The notes beneath the pieces were generated by a model that did not search any database, was not told the DNA's origin, and saw only the letters and a list, made by a program, of their open reading frames with translations. From contig CM025849.1 in the NCBI GenBank assembly GCA_003952965.2, positions 10,736,359 through 10,800,358 on the forward strand: DNA of 64,000 nt, read 5' to 3'. A program made the translations under genes and the position numbers. Positions 1 to 10,139 of the stretch are shown here, piece by piece; positions within the stretch are counted from its first letter, which is position 1; every line of letters begins with the position of its first letter. The DNA is from Morella rubra (lineage: Eukaryota > Streptophyta > Magnoliopsida > Fagales > Myricaceae).

Positions 1-1186
1 AATGGGAGGGAAAGAAGAAAAAGACACAAATGAATGAGTACTTAATATTTCCTTTTGATCGGTCTGAATTGTACGTTAGAGAGATAGATATTATAAATGA
101 TTTTTACTGTAGAGTTTAATTTTTTATAAATAATATTAAATTTTTTTTTTTTTTTTAATTATATGATACAATTTAAATAAAAAATTAAAAAAGATTCTAA
201 TCATTTCCTTTTGTTTTGTCACTCCTAAATAAGCTATAATCCATTTACGGTACAATTCGAGCAAAAAAAGTCGTGTACTCCGGACTTTCTCACTGGAAAA
301 ACATTGTCCAGTCAATGCTTAAAAACAAGGCGATATATTTGGTCGATGTTTTCCAGATCCCAAAAGTTGCATATTGCATGCAAAATAGCCAATCCCATAA
401 TATGTCTAAAAGTAGCAACAAAACTAGGCAATCAGGGTCTTAGACATTTCCTAAATTGTAAGTTTTCCAAATTGCACAAATAGTTGCAGCAAAACTTAAC
501 CCAAGAGGCCATTGTTTTTATTATTTTAAGGAGCCGTGAAAGATTTGACACGACTCATGAGCCCACGCCAAAGAAATAATATTAATATTTGGAATAAGTG
601 AAATTCAATTTTCCCAAATAAGAATTATTGCGTAGTCTATAAGGCTAAGCAACGTTCAATGGACCGAATGTATATACCAAATACATCTTTTTTACATATT
701 AAATACAATCCCTTGCTTATATATCCCATATTTTAGGTGACCACGTTTTGTGGTTGATTTCATGATATGTATCGTGCTATAATAATGGATCTAATGAGTA
801 AAATTTTGTAGTATTTGTTTTTATTTTCTTAGGGAAAATAGTGTAGTATTCCATTTGTTGACACGTGTATATTCATACATTTATACAGCATGGAACTTGT
901 TATACTTTGGCACCACAAAAGTTCATATTATTTATATCAAAAACAGCAAAATGACTTGCTATTTAGACGTTATCTTGACTGTCCAACCTTCAAACGACAA
1001 TTATTATTATTATTTTAACAAGAACCCTTCATTGGAGTAAATAAGTTTTGATGATCGGGAGGTGGAGGCTCAGCCCATTTCAAGCTTTTAACTCGGCAAT
1101 TGCTACCTAGCTCGAAAGGATGTGTTAGATTATCAATAGGTATATTTTCCAAGTTCTAAGTGGATATTCAATTTTTCTTTGTAATG
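1..1186. other. AT-rich intergenic DNA, no gene seen
   Basis: No frame shows a recognisable protein and no RNA gene is apparent. A 61-codon open frame near 855-1040 has no family features and reads as chance. Confidence 0.6.
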
Positions 1187-1450
1187 CATTATAATACGTC
1201 CATAACTATAGGATAAAATTAAAGCGTCCCCTCAATTTTTAATTTGTTTGACGGAAATGCTATGCCAAGAAAATATATATAAAAAACAGAAACAATATTT
1301 AACGTTTTAATTTAACTTAATTTTCTCGATTTTTGTAGTAATTTTGTTTTAAATAACATTTTTTTTTAATAACTGGAAGGCCTAATTAAATAAAATAAAA
1401 TGTGAGGGACTCTTTAATTTTGTTTCATAAATATGAGACTTAATACGGTG
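1187..1450. mobile_element. MITE with about 80 bp terminal inverted repeats
   Basis: The left end (cattataatacgtcc...) matches the reverse complement of the right end (caccgtattaagtctc...), with shared internal words such as aaaattaaag and gtccc. The ends resemble those of the element at 6789-7114, so both belong to one family. About 264 bp, no coding capacity. A clear target-site duplication is not visible, so the ends may be a few bases off. Confidence 0.6.
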
Positions 1451-1591
1451 TGAATTAATACGTTTGATGCAACTAGGGACAGAGTTAGGGCCGCAATGGT
1501 CCAATGGATATTGCTTTGGTAAAATATTTTTAGTTTTAACAATTGTAATAGTTTGAAAGAATTGCTTTCCTATTACAATAAGAGAAAATAT

Positions 1592-2108
1592 GAGTAAAGT
1601 CTTAGTTAGTCTAGTAAATATGAGTAAAAATTAAATTGATATTTATAACTTTCAAAACGAAGATTTAAGATCCTTAACTTTTGAAACTCATCAATTCACA
1701 CTCGTCCAAATTATGCATTAAATCCGACAGAAAATTATACAAAATGACCGAAATGCCCATTCAAGACTAAATTTTAAAAATAAATAAAATAATAAAATTT
1801 AAGAAATAAATTAAAAATAAATAGATTATTGAAATAGAGTATCAATAGGTTTATTTAAAAATATTATTATTTTTAAAATATCTTTTATTTTTTATTTTTA
1901 ATGATTTTTTTAATATTTATAATAATGTTATCTTTAAGAGGTATTTTGGTCATTTTTTTATTTTTTTGAATCTAATTTAGCGACTGATTTGGACGGGACG
2001 TGAATTGATGAGTTTCAAAAGTTAAGGTCTTCAATTATGATTTTGAAAGTTACAGGTAATAATTTGATTTTTGCTCATACTTACATAGTTAAGTATGACT
2101 TTACTATC
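1592..2108. mobile_element. Mutator-type MITE, 9 bp target-site duplication
   Basis: The first ~105 bases (from gagtaaagtc) are an imperfect inverted copy of the last ~105 (ending gactttactatc). Both arms share the block aacttttgaaactcatcaat. The element is flanked by the direct repeat agaaaatat at 1583-1591 and 2109-2117. Long inverted repeats plus a 9 bp duplication are the hallmark of Mutator-like elements. At 517 bp with an AT-rich core and no coding frame it is non-autonomous. Confidence 0.8.
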
Positions 2109-2117
2109 AGAAAATAT

Positions 2118-3209
2118 TATTTTAATTTACAAAACTACAAAATATCAAGACTGAATAGAAATTGGAAGTAGTAGGAGCTTGCATTGGCGATCGGCAACCT
2201 CCTTGGGAGATGAAGAACGCCACACAGCAACCCCGGTGAACTCCTCCATTATGCACTGCAGATCCCAACTTCACGGAGGGTGGGAACCCATCGCACGTAG
2301 GGTGGAGAAATTTCTCCTACTAGATGTCAGTCGGCAGTCACGAGCCTAGGGGAAAAAGGGGGCTGTCTCCCCTTGGGTCCTATGAAGTTTACTAAAAATT
2401 CGTATATATTTAATTCAAAAAAATTTTAGACAGAAAAAATTAATATTATATATATATATATACACACGTACAAATTCTTGTTAATTTTTTTTTAAAAGAC
2501 AATTAATTTTTTTGTTTACTACTGTACTTGGGAGTAATTCCTCCGCCCACAGCATGGGTCCTCCCCTAACACACGGAGGACATCCGGCCGCCCACCGCCC
2601 ATGCTTTGATTCCTATGTTCTTAATTTTTTTTCCCTTTTTCCTTTTTCCTTTTAGATTTTTTATTTTATTATATTAAAGCTATTTTTTAATAGGCAGTAA
2701 TAAAAAGTTAATTTAAAGAGCAATATATTTCCGCAAATTGTTTTTGGTTTTTTATTTTATTCCCGCTAATAGATTTTTTTTTTTTTTTTTTGGGAAAAAA
2801 AATCCAGCCCAGCAAAAAGACACTGAAACGCAGGCAGTGAGGCCCATCGGTTTCGTGGCACCTTGTGAGGAAGAATCTTCTGCCACAGCCGGCGACTATT
2901 TGGAAATTTCAAACTCGGCGTCCAAAACATAGCTGACGTGACGTCCCCACCAGCTGATGCGGCTACGCTCCCTAACGCGCCAGTCCAAGTTTCTCCTCAA
3001 ATTCCCGTAGGCAATTACTATGCCTTTTCCTGCTTTTTGTTTTTGTTTTAAAATTACCCACATGCCATTTTCCCGACCCGAGTTTTCACACTGTCCTCGA
3101 ATTGCACGCTGACAAGTGGATCACACTCGAATATGAATTCTTTCTCGCCGTTAAAAACTCGTCCACGCGTATCCATGCCTTAAAAGCCTTCCCCTCCTAC
3201 TCATTTCTC
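2118..3209. other. Intergenic region and upstream promoter of the RDUF-like gene
   Basis: GC-rich patches at about 2190-2350 and 2520-2610 alternate with T-rich runs, and no gene is seen. The last 350 bases become gene-like in composition and lead into the 5' UTR of the RING gene. A plausible transcription start lies near 3210, but I see no strong TATA box. Confidence 0.45.
2934..2945. promoter_or_regulatory. bZIP-type ACGT element upstream of the RDUF-like gene
   Basis: Two overlapping ACGT cores (tgacgtgacgtc) lie about 370 bases before the start codon. Such double cores are bound by plant bZIP factors of the TGA/ABF groups. RDUF1/2 are reported as ABA-responsive in Arabidopsis, so the site fits, but function is inferred only from the motif. 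Confidence 0.35.
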
Positions 3210-3315
3210 AAACTTTCTTTAGTCGCTCTTCCTGTCAAACTTTCTCTTTCTTTTAGCTCGCAGTCGCCGGAGATCTGAAACTTCGAATTAGATCTCTTAC
3301 TTCTGGTTAACAGAG

Positions 3316-4419
3316 ATGTCATCGCCTACGACTTCTTATTGGTGTTACCGATGCACACGCTTCGTTCGCATGTGGGTTCGAGACAGCGTCACCTGCCCTC
3401 ACTGCGACGGTGGATTCGTGGAGGAGATCGAGACCGCTCCTTCATCGGAGAATCCTCACCGTCGATTTGCTGCCTCTGCTATGTACTTGTTCGGAAGCGA
3501 AGGTCAAGATTCCAACCGAGCTCCGAGTCTCGCGTCCCGCCGGACTCGCCGAAGCTCCGGTAACCGGTCGCCGTTTAATCCGGTCATCGTCCTCCGCGGA
3601 GGCTCAGCGGAAGCTGTCGGCGAAGCGGACGGGGAGGGGAACAGTTTTGAGCTGTACTATGATGACGGAGCTGGGTCCGGGCTTCGCCCACTGCCAGCGA
3701 CCATGTCGGAGTTCTTGATGGGATCGGGCTTCGACCGACTTCTGGAGCAGCTGGCTCAGATCGAGGTAACTGGGTTTGGGCGTCCCGAGAACCCTCCCGC
3801 ATCGAAGGCCGCGATAGAGTCTCTACCGACGATCGAAATAGCGGACGACCATGTTAGCTCGGAGTCCCACTGCGCGGTGTGCAAGGAAGCCTTCGAGCTG
3901 GGTTCGGAGGCCCGAGAAATGCCATGCAAGCACATATATCACTCTGATTGTATCCTCCCCTGGCTTTCTCAGCGGAACTCGTGTCCGGTTTGCCGGCACG
4001 AGTTGCCGAGTGAACTAAACGAGGGCGAGAATTCGGAGGAGGAGACGGTGGGGATGACCATATGGAGGCTACCCGGAGGTGGATTTGCTGTGGGGAGGTT
4101 CTCTGGTGGAAGAAGAGCGGCAGCGGATAGAGAGCTACCCGTTGTGTACACGGAAATGGATGGTGGGTTCGGGGCTAGTGGGGCTCCGAGAAGGATTTCG
4201 TGGGCTTCGAGGAGGAGTAGAGGGACAGAGAGTGGTGGGTTTCGCAGGGCTTTTCGCAATTTGTTCTCCTTCTTGAGGTTTAGGTCTTCGTCCTCTGGGT
4301 CTGAATCTGTGTCTCGGAGCAGAAGTCAGAGTCATTCGGGATCGGTGTTCAGTAGGTACGCGAGAAGGCGGAGCAGAGCTTGGGTGTTGGAGGATCAGAG
4401 TGAGAATGGGAGGTGGTGA
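3316..4419 (+). CDS. RDUF2: RING-H2 E3 ubiquitin ligase with DUF1117 (RDUF1/2 type)
   Basis: Intact single-exon gene, 367 aa. An N-terminal zinc-ribbon uses C10, C13, C27 and C30. A C3H2C3 RING-H2 uses C186, C189, C204, H206, H209, C212, C223 and C226, with W216 and P224 in the usual E2-contact places. The DUF1117 region (about 246-325) shows the blocks [31 protein letters not shown] and APRRISW. The tail is Ser/Arg-rich. There is no signal peptide or membrane span, so it is a soluble ligase. Arabidopsis RDUF1 and RDUF2 are ABA-induced ligases that act positively in drought tolerance; the same role is inferred here. The start is the first ATG after a pyrimidine-rich leader (gttaacagagATG). 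The next genes are SDIR1 and ZIP2-like. The choice of RDUF2 over RDUF1 rests only on the remembered Arabidopsis linkage to ZIP2. Confidence 0.93.
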   Translation: MSSPTTSYWCYRCTRFVRMWVRDSVTCPHCDGGFVEEIETAPSSENPHRRFAASAMYLFGSEGQDSNRAPSLASRRTRRSSGNRSPFNPVIVLRGGSAEAVGEADGEGNSFELYYDDGAGSGLRPLPATMSEFLMGSGFDRLLEQLAQIEVTGFGRPENPPASKAAIESLPTIEIADDHVSSESHCAVCKEAFELGSEAREMPCKHIYHSDCILPWLSQRNSCPVCRHELPSELNEGENSEEETVGMTIWRLPGGGFAVGRFSGGRRAAADRELPVVYTEMDGGFGASGAPRRISWASRRSRGTESGGFRRAFRNLFSFLRFRSSSSGSESVSRSRSQSHSGSVFSRYARRRSRAWVLEDQSENGRW

Positions 4420-6788
4420 TTTTTTTGGGTAAAAATGACAAATTTTGAATTTTTCTTTTCGTTTCTCTTATATCTTGGTAAATTTGGAACTATATGTAGA
4501 AAGCAGAGGTCGTTATCGCTGTAAATAGCATCGAATCTGGCAAGTATTTCGATTTGGTTCTTTCCTGGGTTGTAGCAGGAAGTTATAAAAGACTATATCT
4601 TTGGAAGGTTTCCATGAAATGGAGACTGATTAGAGGATGGCAGTTCGATTTATTATACTGCAAGAGGAAGCCACTTTGCTGGTTCTCAAGATGCAAGCTA
4701 TACTGGGAGTGAGAGAGAGAGAGGATCTGGAAAATCAGATGGTAGTTTTCAAGTTCCATTTTGCTACATACCAGCTTGAAAACCATAGTTGGAAAGCATT
4801 CTTTGTATCTTTTTCCTAATTTGTTGCAAACTGTAGCTTCAGTTTTATGTTAAAATTCGTTCCCTTGGCGATCAATTTATTGAACTGGTTAATCTCTCTC
4901 TCTCTCTTCTCTCTCTCAATCTGTGCCTACTTTTGGATTTGATCCCAATGGGATTGGGACGAATATTTCGATGGCCCGAAAGATAGCAGAATCGAATCAT
5001 TTGTGGCTCATTTGAAAGAGCTGTAGTGTGGCTGCAAAAGACAGATGTTCAGCGACCAATTATCAGTGCGATGTTAAATGCCACAGGGCTTGATTGCAGT
5101 ACCCCTGGGCAGCTTGAGTCCCAGGCTCATAATGCAGTGCTAATCTAGTGTCATAGCATGGTCGATCCGCCTTTTGGCAAAATCGTGGCCTCGTTGGCTC
5201 CAAAGCAAAGTACTGGCTTTAGCATGTGCTTCGCCTTTTAAAGTAGGAGGAGAGCACTCTGCCTTTTCCCTCATGAAATCCACTAGGGGATGACATTGGA
5301 ACATGCAGAGCTCGAGCAAAAAACTGCACGTCGCAATATCCCGGATAAGATATTGCATTTTTCTTGCTTCTCGCACATTCCCCATTGGTCTAATTTTGTT
5401 CCTTTCAACCCCACAAAACGCTCACCATAATCTCTCATCCGTTGCATTTGCAGCGGAATTCGAACACAAACGAAGAAAGACAAACTTTTTCTTCTCCCTA
5501 TTTATTGTCCTCAACTCACATGGCAATGTTTTGATCTTTTTGTTGTTGTTGTTGTGGTCGTCGTCGTTCTTTTTGGCCATTCGTATAAAGCTTCTCGAAA
5601 CAGATCTCTTTGCACAAATTTTGCATTTTAAGGCACACAAAGGGCAGCCAACTCATGCCCACCTTTGCAAGTCTAAAGGGTCTTGTGATCAGGGCATGTT
5701 CGTGTTGAGTTTTTTTGTAGGATTTGTATTCTTACTTTTATTTTTACAATCCAAACATCACAACATATACGTATTTTAATACAACACTTTATTACTTTTT
5801 TTACAGACACCAATCCCTTTTAACAACTTCTACACACACATCAATACAACTTTAACATCACCTAAATATTTACAATTTCATCATAACCTTAAAAATTTCA
5901 TGAAAAGGAACATCATCCTGGTCTTCCTTTCTCGTGGGTTTGAACCGTGGGGTCAGACATTGCCTAGTTTACCAAAGGTATCCAACCTCCAACTTGCTAA
6001 AATAAAGTCATATCATATCCTCTGTGGCCCATTTGGCTACCACCACACACATCTTAGTGGGCACCTCTTTTAGCACGAAAATTCGGCCTGCAGGCTAAAA
6101 AAATATTTGAGTCCAAAGATACTCTTTTTTTTTTCATAGCCCTATATTATGTATTACACTGAATGAAGCAACTCTTCCCGCAAATGCCGGTTGTGTTTCC
6201 AACTGTTGGCGCTGTTGGTAAACATGAAAATGGACCAGCTGGGTCTGCACCAACTTTCAGTGACGTGTTTAAAGCTTATATATATATATATAATATTAAA
6301 TCTTTTGACGTTGAAAGGCTTGAAATTAGGAGGTGATTTTGTCCCTTCTCGTGACCAACACAAGCCGGTTTTGTGCTTGTGACTAATTTGCAAAGAAACC
6401 CACTCAGGATGAACCCTTTCGCTTTTTTGGCCCCTTTTCTTTCTCTCTCTTTTTTTTTTTTTTTTTTTTCCTTTTTTTGCTTTTGCTTTTTAGGAGCAGT
6501 GAGCTTTAGGATTTGTTCTAAAGGGAATTGACTCTTTATGGTTGATTGGGTTATTTTACCCATCCAAAGCTGTTGGTGGTATTTCATGTCAATTCGGTGC
6601 AAAGTTTCTTCTTTAGTGACTTTTTACTTATTTGCACACTGATTACTTGATTTAAGGCTTGTAAATACCGAAAATATCGGGTGCATTGAAAATGTTTGTT
6701 CCCTAGGTAGATGGGATGCTTCTAATCGCGAGTACATAGTATTCAAAGCTCACAAAACTTGCTTTAAGTTCATATTTTATAACCTAAA
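4420..6788. other. 3' UTR and intergenic DNA
   Basis: The 3' UTR of the RING gene probably extends through about 4850. A CT-rich simple repeat lies near 4892-4918 and a TA repeat near 6277-6291. Open frames at 5303-5779 and on the minus strand at 6276-6602 are low-complexity or hydrophobic and match no family I know. Confidence 0.5.
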
Positions 6789-7114
6789 CATTGTATTACG
6801 TCCCATATTTATGAGTTAAAATTTAACTGTCTCCTTCAAATTCTAATTTGTCTGATTAGACCCCTTAAGTTGAAAAAAAAAAAATATATATCTGCCGTTA
6901 GATTTGGCTATTAAAATATGAATTTCTCAATGTTTTTAATAATTTTCTTTTGAAGAGGCATTATAATCATTCAAGGTCACTTTCCATGTAATTTAATGGC
7001 TAAATGGAGAGGCAATTGATTTTTTCTACAACTTAAGTGATGTAATCAGATAGATTGAAACTTGTGCGGGACACTTTGATGATTTTACTCCATAAATATG
7101 GGTGTAACACACTG
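6789..7114. mobile_element. MITE, second member of the family at 1187-1450
   Basis: The left arm (cattgtattacgtccc) and the reverse complement of the right arm (cagtgtgttacaccc) continue in parallel for about 80 bases, sharing catatttatg, ctgatta and cttaagttg. 326 bp, non-coding. I could not define a target-site duplication. Confidence 0.6.
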
Positions 7115-7403
7115 TTTTCTCTATTTCGTGTGTGCGGAAATTCTCGAAGAAAATGTTAGTATTTTATTAACAACATGTTGATACTAATACAATATGCATG
7201 GCTTTGTAGCCAAAGAGGCTGTGGGCCGGCCCTTACGGGTAAGGGAATGGACCTCACAATGAGGAGGCTTTATTGTCGCTTCTCAAGTAGGTGTGGCGGC
7301 CGCTCCTTTCCCTTCCCCCTTAGAGGCGGTGACCATCACCACTAGGCCTTGCTTTTTGCAAGATCCACCACTCTTTGAAGAGAGCTTTAGGGGGCGGTGC
7401 GGT
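7115..7403. other. GC-rich non-coding segment left of a hAT insertion
   Basis: A GC-rich stretch unlike its AT-rich surroundings (about 7200-7403). It continues at 8762-8840 on the other side of the hAT and was one segment before the insertion. Probably part of an older repeat; no protein is recognisable. Confidence 0.4.
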
Positions 7404-8761
7404 CAGTGGCGGAACTAGGATTAGAAGCCAACCACGACAAACTTTTAAAGCGAAATGACTGAAATTTTTTTTCATACGTAATTCTAAAAACTGTCTTAGA
7501 ATTACAATATTAAAAATTAAAGACTAAAAATATTTAAAATATTAAATACATGTATCGTACTATGTACTACGACTGAGAGGGGGCAATTGGATCTTGCGTT
7601 TTTGCATCTTTTGAAAATGTTGCAAAACGACTTTGTTCTCTATAGTTTCAAAAATTTCCCGCTCAATGTACATTACTATGCAATCATTCATCCAGTCATC
7701 GTCCATCCTATTACGCAATAATCAAATAATTTCTCCCAAATTATTAACTGTCTAAGATATATAGCTAAATCAATCAAGTATACCGAACCATCTAAAATTA
7801 AAGAGACAACATGCAACTATTCCTAGACATTGACAAAAAGAAAGATGTTGGTGAAAAATTAAAATGCAATAATTCTATTTTATATATAATTAATTTGCCT
7901 AACGTGCCCTAATTTGGAATTAAAACATAATTCAAGATAATTACAAATTCTCAATCTCAAATTCTCAAATCTCAATCATACATTCATACAAATTAATTTC
8001 ACTGGAAAAGATAATCATAAACTGAATAATTTCAAAATATAGGTATAAATTAATTCACAAAAAAATGCACGTAAATTCACAATTTCACCCAAAAAAAAAA
8101 AATCATTCGGAATTGGACATTGATCAGCCCAACAAAATCAAAATTATCAAATCCAACATAATTTATAATTTTATTATCTCTTAGGAGTGGACAAGAGCCA
8201 AGAGGTCTGTGGCGCGGCAGACGGCGGTGGCTGCACGGTGGGCAGAGAAAATCTGAGAAGTGAGGCCTGAGGGATAGAGAGAATCAGATTTAAGAAGTGA
8301 AGAAGAAAGGAAGGAAAGGCTGAAAGCCATACCTGGGTGGCGTGGTGCGGCGGCGGTAGGCAGTAGCTGGTGGCGCTAAGACTTGAAAGAGAGCTAGAGA
8401 GGCACTGCCGCACTGGTACTATTATGCTAATGTCGCTGTCGTGTGTTTGTGCGAGAGAAAATTTGAGAGAAAGGCGCTGAGACTTAAAAAAAAATTAAAA
8501 CGGTGCGTTTCTGGCTTTAGCAGCATGAGAGAAAATCTGAAAGAGAGGGCTGAGAGGAAAAAAAAAAAAACGGTGTGTGCAGGCCATTAAAAAACAGCAA
8601 ACAGATGTAAAAATTTATTTTAGCTTGGGCCCTAGGCTCAACCATGGGGGCCCAGGCCAACCTATTTATATATAAAAAAAATATTTACATGTAAAAATTT
8701 ATTTTGGGCAGAGCCAACCATGGCGGCCGCCATGGTTTGCCATGGCTTGGTTCCGCTCCTA
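7404..8761. mobile_element. Non-autonomous hAT element, 8 bp target-site duplication
   Basis: The left end CAGTGGCGGAAC pairs with the reverse complement of the right end, TAGGAGCGGAAC. The 8 bp direct repeat ggtgcggt flanks it exactly at 7396-7403 and 8762-8769. Short inverted ends with an 8 bp duplication define the hAT superfamily. The 1,358 bp interior has an AT-rich left half and a GC-rich right half (8180-8600) with repeated gagagaaaat words. No transposase is seen. Confidence 0.85.
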
Positions 8762-8769
8762 GGTGCGGT

Positions 8770-10080
8770 GCTTGACCCCTCCACCATCGTGCCTATAGGG
8801 ATGGCTTAGGGGCTGCCTCCACGTCTCTGGCTTGAGGAACCCCTAGAGGATTTTATTTTTTATTTTTACTGAGAAAAAGAGTGGGAGGGAGTGACTAGTG
8901 TAGCCAACTCCCCTTAGGCGTGACAATAAAAATTTTCACTTTCTGCAGAATGTTCGAATTGAGTCATAACTACCTGTCCCGAAACTCCACTTGCATGTAA
9001 GTGATAATGGAGGCGGGAGGATTCGATTCAAGAATCTTTCTCCACACCCTCTCTTGAGCGCCCCTAGAGGATTTGAAAGCCATCTCATCCTGCTTAAGGG
9101 TGCGTAACTTGTTTTTCCATTTCTTAAAATCTTGTTAATATTTTTGGCCTTTTTGTGCTACACGGCTGGTCATTATAGAGATTTAACTGTCAAAAGCGTA
9201 CATATGACGCACCTCTTTTTACGAATAAAACAAGATTATATATCAATATATCCAAAGAATGGAACATGTCAATATAACATCTCTCAGATTTGATGCTCTA
9301 ATTATGCCGTGAATATTGTATGGCTTATATTGTTAATAATTAATACGAATAATATTTATTTTTCTCTAAGAATTAAGTTTGGGGAATGAGTAAAATAATT
9401 ATTTTTAGCAATTATTCAAGGAAATATCTTAGATTTATGTTGAATTAGAAAGTCTTTATAACAATCAAATGATTTTTTCTAATTTAGTTGTTCGAATTGT
9501 ATAGTTCGATACACTAAATGTTTTAGGATATACACTGAATTATGAACTTCTACAATTTTCAACTTGCAATTCAAAGAGATATAATAAGTATTAAACACAC
9601 ATTATTACTCAACTTAACTTCTGTGGTTTGATCATTTAAAGAAATTTATAGTACTTCAATCTAACTAATAATTCTTTGGCTTATTACTTTCTTTAGAGTA
9701 TACTTTTGAACATATCAGTTCGTGTAGTAAATTTTTCAAACATATGTTTTCTATCTAATAAAAGTTAGTAACCTGTGGCAATCAAGATATTCATTTTTAG
9801 GATCAAATATCTTATTTTGGAACTGTTTAAAAAATATACTATATGAACCGATGAGTTCAAAATTGTGTCCTAAAACCGGTCAATGTGTAATAAATATCCG
9901 TGCAATATTTAGAAAAAGTTTTTCCATTTTATCTAGTAGGTAGACAATATGGACCGATCAGTTCACAAAGTAAAGTGTGGCCGACGTTAGATGGGCAAGA
10001 TCTGAGGGTTAGAGAGGAATCCAAGTTCAACTTGCATGTGGTACAAGCCACAAGGTATCGTGGCAGCGGTTGGATTCACT
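8770..10080. other. Intergenic DNA with a SINE-tail-like patch
   Basis: Bases about 8935-9065 share the words ttctgcagaatgttcga and gagtcataact with the SINE-like element at 32425-32650, and contain a tRNA B-box-like gattcgattcaagaatc word. The rest (9070-9890) is AT-rich with no gene. The part nearest 10080 becomes the SDIR1 promoter. Confidence 0.35.
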
Positions 10081-10088
10081 GCAAGTCG

Positions 10089-10095
10089 ACGTGGC
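10089..10095 (+). promoter_or_regulatory. ABRE core (ACGTGGC) upstream of SDIR1
   Basis: The site reads gtcgACGTGGCacgcgtc, a consensus ABA-response core followed at once by a CGCG-type word that can serve as a coupling element. It lies just upstream of the presumed first leader exon. SDIR1 is an ABA-pathway ligase, so an ABRE is plausible. Binding by ABF-type bZIPs is inferred. Confidence 0.45.
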
Positions 10096-10139
10096 ACGCG
10101 TCTAGATTCCTCTCGAAAATCAAATGAAACAAGTAATAG

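Noticed and set aside
5303-5779. 158-codon plus-strand frame downstream of the RING gene
   Set aside because: Composition-driven hydrophobic translation of T-rich DNA without family features.
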